A DNA stretch of 64,000 nt from Helichrysum umbraculigerum (lineage: Eukaryota > Streptophyta > Magnoliopsida > Asterales > Asteraceae), in contig CATIUR010000003.1 of assembly GCA_949592205.1 (NCBI GenBank), positions 154,260,759 to 154,324,758 of the forward strand, read 5' to 3'. Below, piece after piece: positions 1 to 11,606 of this stretch (within the stretch, counting starts at the first letter, position 1; every line of letters begins with the position of its first letter). A model generated the notes under the pieces. The model was given only the letters and a program-made list of their open reading frames with translations. It was not told the DNA's origin and did not search any database. The position numbers and the translations under genes are program-made.

Positions 1-87
1 GAATATACTCTTTTACTATGTGACCTATTTCTTGATAATTGAGCCATTTATTTGTGTTTACTGATTATATCTTTTTACACTTTGCAG

Positions 88-1944
88 CTTCTTTCTACAG
101 CAACATTCCTTGGAGCAGTATTTTGCTTTAGTGCCTTTTGTTTCAGTAACTTGTACGTTTTCATGGTTCTCTTTCTAATTGGGGAGATTCTCGTTTTTGC
201 CACTCAGGTAAATTTTGTGTTAAGGATGTGATATATCAAGTATGACATATTTTTCAAAAAACTTCCATATTCTGATTTGGGAACTACATCATATATGCTG
301 CAGGGTCCTGTGAATTTTGTGTGTCTTCATACTGTTAAACCAAGTTTAAGACCATTATCTATGGCTATTTCAACTGTGTCCATCCACATCTTTGGTGACG
401 TGCCATCCTCTCCACTTGTGGGGATTCTGCAGGTTTTCCTTCTATTCCTTGGCTAAATGCTATAGGTGCAAAATGGGCAGGTTGGGTAACGGGGTCAAAA
501 CAGGTTCATATAAAAACAATGCCAAATAATCAAATATTATCACAAATACTGTGTTATGATGATCATAATCTTGTTTGTTGAATAAGAAGGGTTTGTATTC
601 GAATGAAGCTGATTACATGGCACGTTATTGTTTGACATCGCTCTACACTACTGCCTCTACATCGGCAGATTATCTATATAGTAATGTATCTTTTTTCACA
701 TTATATTGGGAATCAGATTACATGTTATGGATTTCCAGTAAGCTCTAGCAAAGTCTAGGAAATTATATTTTGATGATGACCTATATTTTGTATTATAAAT
801 TGTTCTATTTATTAAGAAGCAATATTTATATGTGGACGCAGGACAAAGTTGACAACTGGAGGACATCTGCTTTGATCCTGACTTCAGTATTCTTTTTGGC
901 GTCAGGCATATGGTTTATTGGTACGATGCTACAAGAACATTTAGAAGTTCTAATGCTTTCTTAGTTTTGGTAAAATTATGGGCAAATGGCCCGAAAAGGT
1001 AATCAACTTGTCAAAATTTGCCAATAAAGGGTATGTTACTTGTACTGGTGCCCAAAAAGGACCTATATTAGAAAATCAGTGCCATAAAAGGGATTTAAGT
1101 TGTCAAAAAAGTTCAATTAAAGGTGTAATTACTATTTCATTTTTTCTATTTCAATTTTTGATCGGTTTTAGCTAATGTGGGGCTTAAATCTCAGATATTT
1201 AATTAATACGTAACATTTGTAACCTAGAAAACATACGGTATATTTACTAATTATACTTTTTGAGTGTTTAAACCCGAATTTTATCTTGAGTTTTTAATCC
1301 TTTTCTGACACGATTTCAAAATGTTTAATCCTTTTATGACACAATTTCATAATACTAAGTCCTTTTATGATACGAATTTAAAAATGAAACGGTAATTTTA
1401 CCCTTAATTGAACTTTTCTGACAACTTGAATCCTTTTATGGCACGATTTTAAAATGTGAGTCCTTTTTGGGTATCGACAAAACTCATATTCCCTTTATTG
1501 TCAAATTTTGACAAGTTGATTACCTTTTTGGGACATTTGCCCTAAAATTATATGCTCAATTATACGTATCTTTCTACGTTCTCTTTACAGGGTTACTACG
1601 TATAATATATCACAAGTATTTCTACGTTGTTGTTATTAAAAGGGAAATTAGATATGCCTGGGTCTATACACCTGAACTAAACAACTGGTAAAAAAATTTA
1701 ATGAGTTTGAAGCGATTGAAATTTCCAAGTGGTAAAGTAAGTGCAGCCAAGTGGTATTTCAAAATCGTACACATTTTCATGTTTTTCTGTGGTGCATTTT
1801 GGTTCTGTAGGTATCTTTATTCCAAGTGTGGACAAGTACAATGAAGACAGTGAGCATCAAGTGACCAATGTAGAACAGTCAGACGTAATACCGTTGCTTG
1901 AAAATAAGCCAGATGATGCAATTCCTGTTTCTTCGTTACCATAA
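88..1944 (+). CDS. Spinster-like MFS transporter, copy 1 (3' part only)
   Basis: The last four exons of a spinster-homologue transporter; the 5' part lies left of the window. Exons I read: 88-207, 304-432, 842-920 and 1811-1944 (stop TAA). They match the last four exons of the complete copy downstream (3370-6324) in length, phase and sequence (for example GEILVFATQ, then GPVNFV...VHPSL-type loops, then an Asp-start helix ending IWFIG). Plant spinsters are integral membrane proteins of the major facilitator superfamily, named probable sphingolipid transporters after animal Spns proteins; the plant substrate is not shown here. The C-terminal tail diverges from copy 2 and is acidic. The last intron (921-1810) is swollen by a Mutator-type MITE. 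All splice sites are GT-AG and there is no frame break, so the gene looks functional as far as it is seen. Confidence 0.85.
980..1542. mobile_element. Non-autonomous Mutator-type MITE in a spinster intron
   Basis: The ends are long inverted repeats (at least 50 bp, only a few mismatches), starting GGGCAAATG and ending CATTTGCCC. A perfect 9-bp target duplication TAAAATTAT flanks it at 971-979 and 1543-1551. TIRs plus a 9-bp TSD are typical of Mutator-like elements. There is no transposase ORF. It sits in the last intron of spinster copy 1 and accounts for about 560 bp of that intron. Further inverted copies of the word CCTTTTATGACACGATTT lie inside (about 1300-1460). Confidence 0.9.
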
Positions 1945-2606
1945 ACATGAAAAACTCGATAATAGACTCAACAGAAAGCAAATGTACAGCATCCCCGCCC
2001 ATTGTTGTTTGTAACTCATAGAAGTCTTACATTTTGTGTTATGACATTCAGTTGGCAAATTTGTGACCCTCACTCATGTAACCAGTTTAGGGGTTTCAGC
2101 TCATCATAGGTTGAATGGAGTCTATACACTATGAATAGAACATAAATTCTAATCAAAATTTATTTTTCTTATACACTAATATGTGGAAGATCAAACTTGG
2201 TTCGTAGGACCAAACATTGGAGTAGGAACAACTCGTGTCATACGTAGTAATTAGTAAGTGTGGATTACAAACGTTATAAACAAGATAATTTGAAGAGTAA
2301 CCCTAAACCGTGTATCATATTTCAATGGTACGTGTCCGGCCCACCCGGAAGGAACATTGACGTCGGACAACTTGCATTTTCACAAATCATCTACATATGA
2401 TGAGGCGTGAATTCGTATAGGTCAAATATGTGGGGTCTGGGCGTTTGTGGTGGTGGTACCATTTGGGCAATGACCTATAGGTCACAAACATTATATTCAT
2501 ACATAGTATCGTAACTAAATAGTTCGTGGTTCAACCTCATAATCTTAAGATGGTTAAGGGTGTAATTTCAGCACCATGCCATTTTTGTGAAAGTTACTGT
2601 TGTTGA
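1945..2606. other. Spacer between the two spinster genes, left part
   Basis: 3' UTR and intergenic DNA of spinster copy 1. No open frame with homology, no RNA gene and no complete repeat seen. Confidence 0.5.
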
Positions 2607-3015
2607 CAGGGGCGGATCCAGCCCACAACAAGGGGGTTCCCGGGCCCCCCCTGACTTTGGCCCAGTAACAAAGAAATTTTCTAATTTTCTAATGGACTCT
2701 CATTATAAATACTATTGGGCCCCCAAGTCTTTAAGTGAACTTTTTATGTAATTACAATCATCAGGACTATAAATACAAAGAAATATGGGCTCATTTTTAC
2801 CATGCCAATTAATTGACTATTACTTTTCAAGAAATATGGGTTTATTTTTACCTTGATTCATGTTATTTGATTGCTGCTTACATGTTACATGTGGTTGTTT
2901 CGATGCTATTTGAACTGCTATTGGGTGTTCTGTTGTTTTTTACGTAGTTTTTGTGATCTTCTATTTGTGAGCTAATTTATGCCCCCCACGCCTTAAAATC
3001 CTGGATCCGCCACTG
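2607..3015. mobile_element. hAT-type MITE
   Basis: The termini are CAGGGGCGGATCCAG and its near-inverse CTGGATCCGCCACTG. An 8-bp target duplication GTTGTTGA is present at 2599-2606 and 3016-3023. Ends of the CAGNGGCGGA type with an 8-bp TSD are characteristic of hAT elements. No coding capacity. It lies between the two spinster copies, upstream of the start of copy 2. Confidence 0.88.
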
Positions 3016-3369
3016 GTTGTTGATGAATCTTTCGATAACTAATTTGGCTAAAACTAACATGTAAGTCATAGTTTGTAGTGTGAAGTGACAAAACAAATCA
3101 ATGAGGATATAAATTGCAATGTATGACGAACTTTCAAATACGAAAATTAAGAAATAAATCAGAGAGACACGGAACACCACTTAAATAACACATCATAACA
3201 CAAGAACAAAACAGAATTTAAAGCAAACTTGAAATGTAAATCTGACACCTGTTGACAGTATAACAAAAGTGTTTTTTGTGATGGCATTCTTCTTCAACAA
3301 ACATAACATTTTGGCAGACTTTACAACAACAAACATACACTCAACACACAGGGATTATTATTACATGAA

Positions 3370-6324
3370 ATGGGTGTTGCAGATGAAGAAGGATCCAATA
3401 ATCATGTCAAAAATGAAAATACAATTCCTCCTATTGATATCGATATCGACAACGATTCAAATGATTCGTTTGAAGTTTCATGGTTCACACCTAAGAGGTA
3501 ACCGTATAATGATTATTTTTCGTTGTCCTTTAATGTGAGAATCCGTGGATCTGTGATCTGTCATGATTCTTTTCATTAATGCGAATGTTGGTTATCCTTG
3601 TAATTTGATCGTATTTAAACGTTTATGTAATGGATCACATGAGTCTTTTGTGAAATGTGATTTAAGTTTTAAGTATGAGTTGAAATTGTGAGTGTAAGTG
3701 ATTGTGTATTAAATACTTTACAGGTTGCTTGTGTTATTCTGTGTTATAAACTTGGTAACTTATTTGGATCGAGGAGTAATTGCGAGTACGGGTGTGAATG
3801 GGGTTCCAGGGAGTTGTAACCCAAATGGTGAATGCTCGCGTGGTACTGGAATTCAGTAAGTTTTATTGATCTATAATGGGAAACTAGTATTGATTTTCAT
3901 TTTTGAGGTAACTTTATAACCTTTTTTTTTTTTCAGGGGTGAGTTTAATTTGAACAATTTTGAAGATGGTATTCTATCCTCTGCTTTTATGGTTGGGCTT
4001 CTAGTGGCATCTCCAATATTTGCTTCACTCGCTAAGAGGCAAGTATAAATCTTACAAAAACACTTTCCCATTAATTGTGTAACAAAAGGAATTTTGGGTA
4101 TGATATAATTAGAAATGTTCTTGTGCAGTATCAATCCCTTCAGGCTTATTGCAGTTGGGTTGTCAGTTTGGACTTTATCTGCAATTGGTTGTGGAATTTC
4201 ACTCGGTTTTTGGACAATTACGTTCTGCCGAATGTGAGCAAACTTAGTCTAATCATCATAACTTGCAACTTCTCTTTGATGGTGACATTAAGATGCAAAC
4301 CTTTGGTATTTTCAGGTTAGTTGGTGTTGGTGAAGCTTCTTTTATAAGTCTTGCAGCTCCATTCATCGATGAAAATGCTCCAGTTACTCAGGTTCATATG
4401 CTTACTGACTAATTATTACATTAATGTCGATTAAAGTGATAGTTGCATAAACAGCTAAACTTGTATCAATACTCCATCACAGAGATCAGCATGGCTAGGA
4501 ATATTTTATATGTGTATACCTACTGGAGTTGCCCTTGGCTATGTTTACGGTGGACTAGTAAGTTGTAGCACATATTTGCTCCATTACTTAAACTATTCGT
4601 TCTCCACTATTTTTATATTTGTACTTCATTCTAACAGACTAGATTAATGGCTCTTGCTCTTGTCGGTTTTCAGGTTGGAGATGGTTACGGTTGGCGTTAT
4701 GCATTTTTTGGTGAGGCAGTTTTGATGGTGCCATTTGTTGTTTTGGGTTTTATAATGAAACCGTTGCAACTCAAAGGTACCCAACATTTCATATGCAGTT
4801 GTAGACTCAAATTAGATCCTTTTTTCTCTTTTAGCTCAAAGTTCGTATTTATGCAGGTTTTTCAGTTGAGAAAGATGTGATTGGGTCTCCAAAAGAGAAG
4901 TTCACCGATCATAAGTCAGAGAAAACTTTCTGGTTTGTTCTCAAATAAAATGAAATAAAAAATTCTTATATTAAACCAGTGATAATTATTCTGAGACTTG
5001 TTTTCGCTGTTGCAGGTCTGCTGGCGCATATGCTTCTTGTAGTCATTTATCTAGCTTCTGCGAAGATGTTAAAGAGCTTCTTCTTGAGAGGATATATGTA
5101 GTAAATGTATTAGGTACTTATCTCACAACTTCTCTATAGAAACTTGTGAAGTTATTCTGATGCAACAACACATTAAGTGTCTAAATTCTTGTGCTTTTTG
5201 TAGGTTATATTTCTTACAACTTTGTCATAGGGGCTTATTCATACTGGGGTCCGAAGGCTGGCTATAGCATATATCGTATGGTAAGAACATTTGACAAGTG
5301 TTAGATGTTGATTATTGCAGATGACAACTTTTCATGAAACTAAAGGTAAGATTTAGTGGACCTATTCTTGATAACATCTTCTTTCATAGAGCAATGCTGA
5401 CATGATGTTTGGAGGGATCACAATCGTTGGTGGAATCGTTGGGACATTAGCAGGAGGCTTTATCCTGGATCATATTAGTTCTACAATCCCCAACGCCTTT
5501 AAGGTACACATTATTTTTTTAAAATATGGCGCTGTTTGGTCGTACAAATATCTTGAACTTCTATATGTAATAATCTGAAAAGATGCAACTGAAACTACTT
5601 GTGTTTTATATTTATTGTATCTGTTTATACTCCACAGCTACTGTCCACAACAACGTTTTTCGGGGCAATATTTTGCTTTAGTGCCTTTTGTTTCAAGAAC
5701 ATGTATGTTTTCGTCGTTCTCTTTCTAATTGGGGAGATATTGGTTTTTGCCACTCAGGTAACTTTTTGTCCATGTACACTTTGCCACTGTTATAACCATA
5801 AAGACTCCTTTTTAAACATCATTTACTATTGCGTGCAGGGTCCTGTGAATTTTGTTTCTATGCACGCTGTTAAACCGAGCTTACGTCCATTGGCTATGGC
5901 TATGTCGACTGTGTCTATTCATGTCTTTGGTGACGTACCTTCCTCTCCACTTGTTGGAGTTCTGCAGGTGTGTCTTTCTCTTCAATAACGAGACGAATTA
6001 CGTGCAGCTTGATGACAAGTTCTTATACTTTACATGTAACCAAACAGGACGAACTTAAAAATTGGAGAAAATCTACTTTGATCTTGACTTCAGTACTGTT
6101 TTTGGCAGCTGGAATATGGTTAATAGGTATGCTGAATCAAAACCTGGTATTTATGTCTCATAACTAAATCCAACTTTCATGTATTTTTGGTGACTTTTGT
6201 TCATGCAGGTGTCTTTCTTCCTAGTGTCGATAGATATAACGAAGATAAAGAGACGACCACTGAGCAGTCAAACACAACACCTTCGAGTGAAGACAATGCA
6301 GCCAAAACGACTACTGAACCATGA
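3370..6324 (+). CDS. Spinster-like MFS transporter (probable sphingolipid transporter), copy 2
   Basis: A complete 15-exon gene. Exons: 3370-3497, 3724-3855, 3937-4038, 4129-4233, 4316-4391, 4483-4557, 4674-4776, 4857-4932, 5016-5113, 5204-5280, 5390-5503, 5638-5757, 5839-5967, 6048-6126, 6209-6324. They sum to 1530 nt (509 aa), the usual length for plant spinster homologues. Family hallmarks: INLVTYLDRGVIAS in helix 1, MVGLLVASPIFASLAKR (MFS motif A region), RMLVGVGEASFISLAAPFID, YNFVIGAYSYWGPKAGY and GEILVFATQGPVNF. The start was chosen at MGVADEEG because it opens the acidic N-terminal tail and is in phase with exon 2; an upstream ATG at 3269 is in another frame. Known for the family: membrane transporter, lipid substrate inferred from animal Spns. 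The gene is convergent with the pyrophosphatase gene, with about 340 bp between the stops. Intron 3 has a GC donor. Confidence 0.93.
4039..4128 (+). other. GC-AG intron in spinster copy 2
   Basis: Intron 3 starts AG|GCAAGT and ends TGTGCAG. The GT donor three bases further on (4042) shifts the frame and destroys the conserved NPFRLIAVGLSVW stretch. The GC donor keeps it (LAKS-INPFRL). The +4 to +6 context matches the strong consensus known for GC donors. Confidence 0.8.
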
Positions 6325-6662
6325 ACTTGCTAGTTTGAACTCCTTTAAATTGATCTCATGTTATAAATGTACAGATTACTGCCATAATTTCTGCCATAAT
6401 GCTACTTATTTAATCTTTGGCAGTATATGTTGTAGACACACAGCATGCACATATAATATCAAATCAAATCCATGTGATTGATCATTTATGTTATGAGTTT
6501 TTCATAAATCAATGACTGAAAAATATTCAAGTTGCCGTTACGACACAAATGATGTAAAAAAGATGCATCAAATGTCACTCTAATAAATAAAGATTTCTGA
6601 CTTAAAATACATAGGCTGGCACATTAGACCAGCAGCTCGGATAAATCTTTAAGAATTTGCAT

Positions 6663-9228
6663 CTACACAAGCGAAAGCTCCCCAGCTGGGGTTGTTCTTT
6701 TGACAAGCTTAGCCCATGACTCATTCGTTTCAGTGATCACCTTCAGAGCATAATCCTGTTTCGTTCAAAGCAAATTAAGGGTTAAAATAACAGAATTCAG
6801 TATTATCCGCTTGTAAGTGTAATGTAACACTGAAACATGAATAGAAAAAGGTGGTCTAAATTTCTGCATACTCGTTCGGATCTATAAACAATTTCAGGAT
6901 TACTATTTTGACGTAAGTGAAATTAAATAATGTGGGTTCAACTACGCCCACCCAAGTCATAAAATGCATATACCTTATTAGCGGCTTTGTTTCCAAGACC
7001 AAAGTTGTTGGCAGGTTTGCCATCTGGGATCTTGTAGTCCCTGAACCAGTCTCTGATTGCGGTAAGAGTGCCCTGAATAAAATCAGTTGATTAGTCCCAA
7101 TGTAATAAGCTATATTCAATCTACAACGAAACAGTACTTATTCCTTGTGGATGTTAAATAATTGTATATTTCAACACTTAGAAGTCAAATGTGGTCAAGT
7201 TTATCGAAGAAAGGTAGTTCGGTAGTCTTAAATTTCCAATGAAACACGGTAGTGGCTATCTCATAAAAAATGCTCAACATAAAATCCACTTCTTTAATCA
7301 CATCACGCACAATAGTCTATAAAAAAATCTATATAAAAATGTAGACAAAAAAGTATTCGGGTCAACCCAGCTTGACTGGTTTCGACCTGTACAATCAACA
7401 GTTTCCGTTTTAAACTGTCACACAACCAACCGACTGACCCACTTTACAAACTCAGAATATCAACTTGTACATTTCTCTCAGCAATAAGTCAAAAGAAACC
7501 CTATATTCTCATTTAATCTTATCAAACACGACCTCTATCAAACAAATATATAATTGATTAGAACATACCGGAAAATGCTTCTCGACATCATCAACATCAT
7601 TAACAAGCGAAGCCCTTGGATCATCTAATGAAATTGCGATAACTTTCCAGTCAAGTTCTCCTTCATCAATCATAGCTAGACAACCCAAGGGTTTGACTTT
7701 CATAAGTTGACCCACTTTCCCACGGCTTTCACCAATTTCAACTACATCAACTGCAGAAATAAAATACAACACCAAGTAAATGTTATATAAAATTTCCTTT
7801 TTCATTTACTTACAGTATATGTAAGGAGAGTGAATCACCCCAAAATCTGTAGCGCACTCATTTAGAATCAAACGGCACCGAGAAATAGCATAATGAAAAT
7901 TAAATTTACCAGGATCATTGTCGCCAAATGCTCCATCAACATCAGGGTTTGCAAATGATGGATCTTCCCATGTTTGTGGAAGCAATCCGTAATTCCAGTT
8001 AATATTGTACCTGCGAGATAGAAGTATTTTTTACCACTATTAGATCCAACGAAGAAAGACACACAAAAGCTAAGGAACTTAATATTTGTAGCATAGTGTA
8101 AAGGAGAGCAAATGAGGATATTTTAAGGCCAAGGTTCAATAAACAACTCTACTCATCTTATTTCATTTTTGTGGGTCACATATATGACGTGAAACTCAGA
8201 TGTGATTGTAAGTTTTATTCAATAATAATGACATAGTAAGGATGTTAGTTAGTACAATCAATCATTTCTTTTAAGATGCCAGGACACTTATACTGTATGT
8301 GCTTGTGATTAACCCAAAAAGGTAATGCCTCGGTTGCAATGGAAGTCGGGACACCACAAAATGGAAAGCGGTACAAATTCTATGATTTTATGGGACAAAG
8401 GGAGTAATGATGTAAATGGCTTACGGGTAGTATCTAAGTTTCCCTTTCTTTGTATCCTGCTTAATGGGAGTGAATATCTCATCGGTAGCAACCTCCATCT
8501 TAGCACTTGATTCTTTGGGAATTTCAACAATAAAATTGAAAGCTCCATCACCAACGTGCAAGGGTATATCATGCCATGGCGAAACCTGAAACCACGAACT
8601 CACATTATCATCCTAACAACCATTAACATGCCCTATTCAGAATCAAGCATTACAGATAACTTTTTTCATCAACCATCCAAACAATCCAATATAAAAATAC
8701 ACCCTACATGCTGAATAACGTTTCATCTTTATCCGAAAATCAAGAATTAAACTCAAATTAGCTCATTTCAATACAAAGCAAAAACTTTATAATCTTTCTG
8801 AATTTAACAAGTACGCAGCTTCCGGAATACACAAATATAAACCCTAAATCAAAACTTACCATACCGATTTTTCAATACGAGAAACCATATTAATATATCA
8901 TCTACTTAATAATCATATACAAACAAATAATCACAGCCCAATAAGCAAAGATACAAAATTTATTAATACGGTTGATGAAAAATCAAACCTTTTTGCCAGA
9001 ACTATCAACAAAAAACACTCTGTAATCTAGGGTTTCAGGTAATCCTTCTTCCTTGATCTGGACATCAGGTCTGTAAAGTGCTGAACAAGAAAAACCCCTT
9101 TTCTTGAAAACTAATTTCGTGTTGTTGTAAAGGCTCAAAGATTGAGGCTTGAAAAATGCTGCTTTGAAGAGTGAAGATGATGATGCACCAATGTTTGTTG
9201 TTGAAATCATAATTCTTGCAGCTGCCAT
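6663..9228 (-). CDS. PPA6: Soluble inorganic pyrophosphatase, chloroplastic
   Basis: Hydrolyses pyrophosphate to two phosphates in the plastid stroma, pulling ADP-glucose and other biosynthetic reactions forward (known for the family). Six exons on the minus strand: 9228-8989, 8585-8425, 8010-7910, 7750-7569, 7072-6974, 6755-6663. They total 876 nt (291 aa), close to the roughly 300 aa of Arabidopsis PPa6. Residues 1 to about 65 are Ser/Lys/Phe-rich and look like a transit peptide. After them come YRVFFVDSSGKKVSPWHDIPL, KGKLRYYPYNINWNYG, the family I signature DNDPVDV (split over exons 3 and 4), GELDWKVIAI and a C-terminal ESWAKLVKRT. All the metal-binding acidic residues of the signature are present. 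The start is the first ATG in frame; the short ORF with a start at 9256 is in another frame. No breaks seen. Confidence 0.95.
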
Positions 9229-11277
9229 TGATGATGGGTAGAAAATGAGGTTTCAAATAGCAGCCACAGAGAAGAGAAAAGAGGCGTTATGAACCAGTGG
9301 ACTGTGTTGTAGAATGTTGACTAGATAGTAGATACTGATACAGCACTTCACTTTATTCAATATTATTTGTTATTATAAAAAATTGGATCACAAGTGGTAT
9401 ATACTTTTGATGATTGATTTTGTTTTTTCTTAGAAAGTGGCAATAAATATATGGAAAGACTGTTTTATTATTTGTTCATAGTGATCAGGGTCGGGAAATG
9501 AAATTTGTATTGGAAAATATGTAATTATTAGACAAAAAAAAGTTTATAATAATGTTACTAAAATTGTAATTGTAATAAATATAGTACAAAAGTAAGGAGA
9601 TTAAAGAATTGCAATACAATTGGGTCATTACAGGAGTCAGAAATTTACAATCTCTGGTAAATTTACAACTATGCTACTTGTTCAAATCAAACTTATAACA
9701 ATATTAAATGTACATAAAAATTTGAAAGTTCTTAAAAGTTGATAGATCTATGCATTGGCACATAAAGCCGCAGTTAATCTACATCACTCTACACCACTTA
9801 CGTGTTACATATAAATATAATTAATTCTATAAATTTGGTACAAAATAACTTGTTTTATTTTTGTATTTATTTATGTAAGACGTTAAATAATTTATGAGTA
9901 TTTTTTCTAAAAAAAAGTTACAACTTCCCTAAACCCAAGGGCCATCACGAGTTGTGAATTCTAGGAGGAAGTTAATGGCCCATGGCCTCCTGAAGACAAC
10001 CAAATGACTCAAATCCGATAAATGATCATAAGTCTAACGATTAACTTTGAATATAGATGTAATTCACATGTGGATGGGTCATTTAGGAGGATGAGTCTTT
10101 TAGGTTTAGGTCTAAACGGATCCGGGTCTAGATGAGTCATTTAGGAGGATGGGTGTAATGGGTTTCGAGTCGGGTCGACCCATCTGGTTTCCATAAAACT
10201 TTTTTTATTTGAGTGAAAAATGAAAAAGACGAAATGAGGTTTTAAAGAAAAAATTATCCGCTAGACCTATTTAGACCCGTTGGTTAGTTGTTATACATTG
10301 AAGGTTATATTAGATACCAATTCAGACCTATTTAAGAAAAATAGATATAGACCCAACAAACTCATCACCTCATAAATATTACCCAGTTTGACTCATAAAT
10401 AACCAATAGTCTAAAATTTTCACCTCTACTTCTAACATTTAGCAACTCTAGACGATAAACAATGTCAAACCCCCAAAAGTTAAAATGTGTAAGTTAATTT
10501 TGATTGTTCATAAAATATATGTCAATATTCAAGGGTAGTTATTGGTTGCTTGAGATTACATGTCCATGGAAGCTCAAGATAAAATTACATCATTTATTAC
10601 ATTTATTGGTATTGTAGTTAGGATTGATCCACCTCATGTGTCATGTTATTTTCTATATAGTTGTTTGTAACAATATCATAACTTTAACATTTCTCCTTAT
10701 AATTTTATATTCAAAAATAGGAAGTATATAAAAAGATATTTGATATTTAATCAAATAAACGTTTTGAAATCAACAATCTCATAACATCTCTTTTTACATT
10801 TGGATTTAGGTGGTTATATAATCCGGTCTTTGTTCATCAACAAATCCCAATCCAGTCTAAGACGTCTGCCAACAGTTGTTTGATGGAAGCGTCAGTTGGA
10901 AACTAACGAGTTTCACTAAACTGAAGCCATTGGCACATCAACGTCACTTGGAGCCGTCACTTTTCTTTTTCGGTTTTGCGACGTTATACTGACGGAAGGA
11001 GTAATAATTAAATTTGTTTTTTTTGTTTAATGTATGGAATAAAAGGTATATTGGTAAATGTAGAGTCTGGAAAACTGAATGATGTGCAATTGTTAACAGC
11101 GTTGTGTCAGATTGTTGTCAGTTTTAAAAAGTGTCGATGCAACAATGAGATGGTGCGTTAATTTCTCTCACAATTGGAAATGGTCAAACGAACTCTTTCA
11201 CAAAATTGTTTAACTTTAGTGAAGTCATCTTATATCTATCTTGGGAGAAAAACGAAAAAATGAGACGTAATATATAA
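9229..11277. other. Intergenic region upstream of the pyrophosphatase gene
   Basis: The first few hundred bases should hold the 5' UTR and promoter of the minus-strand pyrophosphatase gene; I could not fix a TATA box with confidence. Beyond that it is AT-rich non-coding DNA with one dispersed repeat (10172-10440). No gene seen. Confidence 0.5.
10172..10440 (+). repeat. Unclassified dispersed repeat, copy 1
   Basis: Shares its order of short blocks with 52687-53482: GACCCATC...AAACTTTTTTT, then TTTGAGTGAAAAATGAA, then TATTAGATA, then CCCAACAAACTCA, then CACCTCATAAATA, then TTTTCACCTCTA. Copy 2 is split by a Helitron. The element's ends were not resolved. Confidence 0.6.
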
Positions 11278-11606
11278 GACCATCCGCAATCGTAACACCA
11301 GAATGCCAATTTTTCAGTTGTCACATCAGCATAACACGACAACACCATTTTCAACACTAGCAATCGTAACACCAGAACGCCCCTTTTCTACCCCATTGGT
11401 CCCACTAAGTAAATTTATTTTCATTTAAATCAATGAAAAAGAAAAGAAAAACGAAATAAATATAAATGGGTCCCACAAAACGCCCCAAAAACGCCCGTTT
11501 TTTTCCCACATAACGCCCAAGAACGCCCCTCCAGAATGCCCCATTGCGGCGTTCTGGGGCGTTCTCACTCAAAAAAATGCTCTATAACGCCCCATTGTGG
11601 ATGGTC
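11278..11606. mobile_element. PIF/Harbinger (Tourist-like) MITE
   Basis: Termini GACCATCCGCAAT and ATTGTGGATGGTC are inverted repeats with one mismatch, flanked by the 3-bp target TAA on both sides (11275-11277 and 11607-11609). The interior is rich in the word ACGCCCC / GGGGCGTT, also in inverted orientation. There is no transposase. The TAA target and size fit Tourist-type MITEs. Confidence 0.75.
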
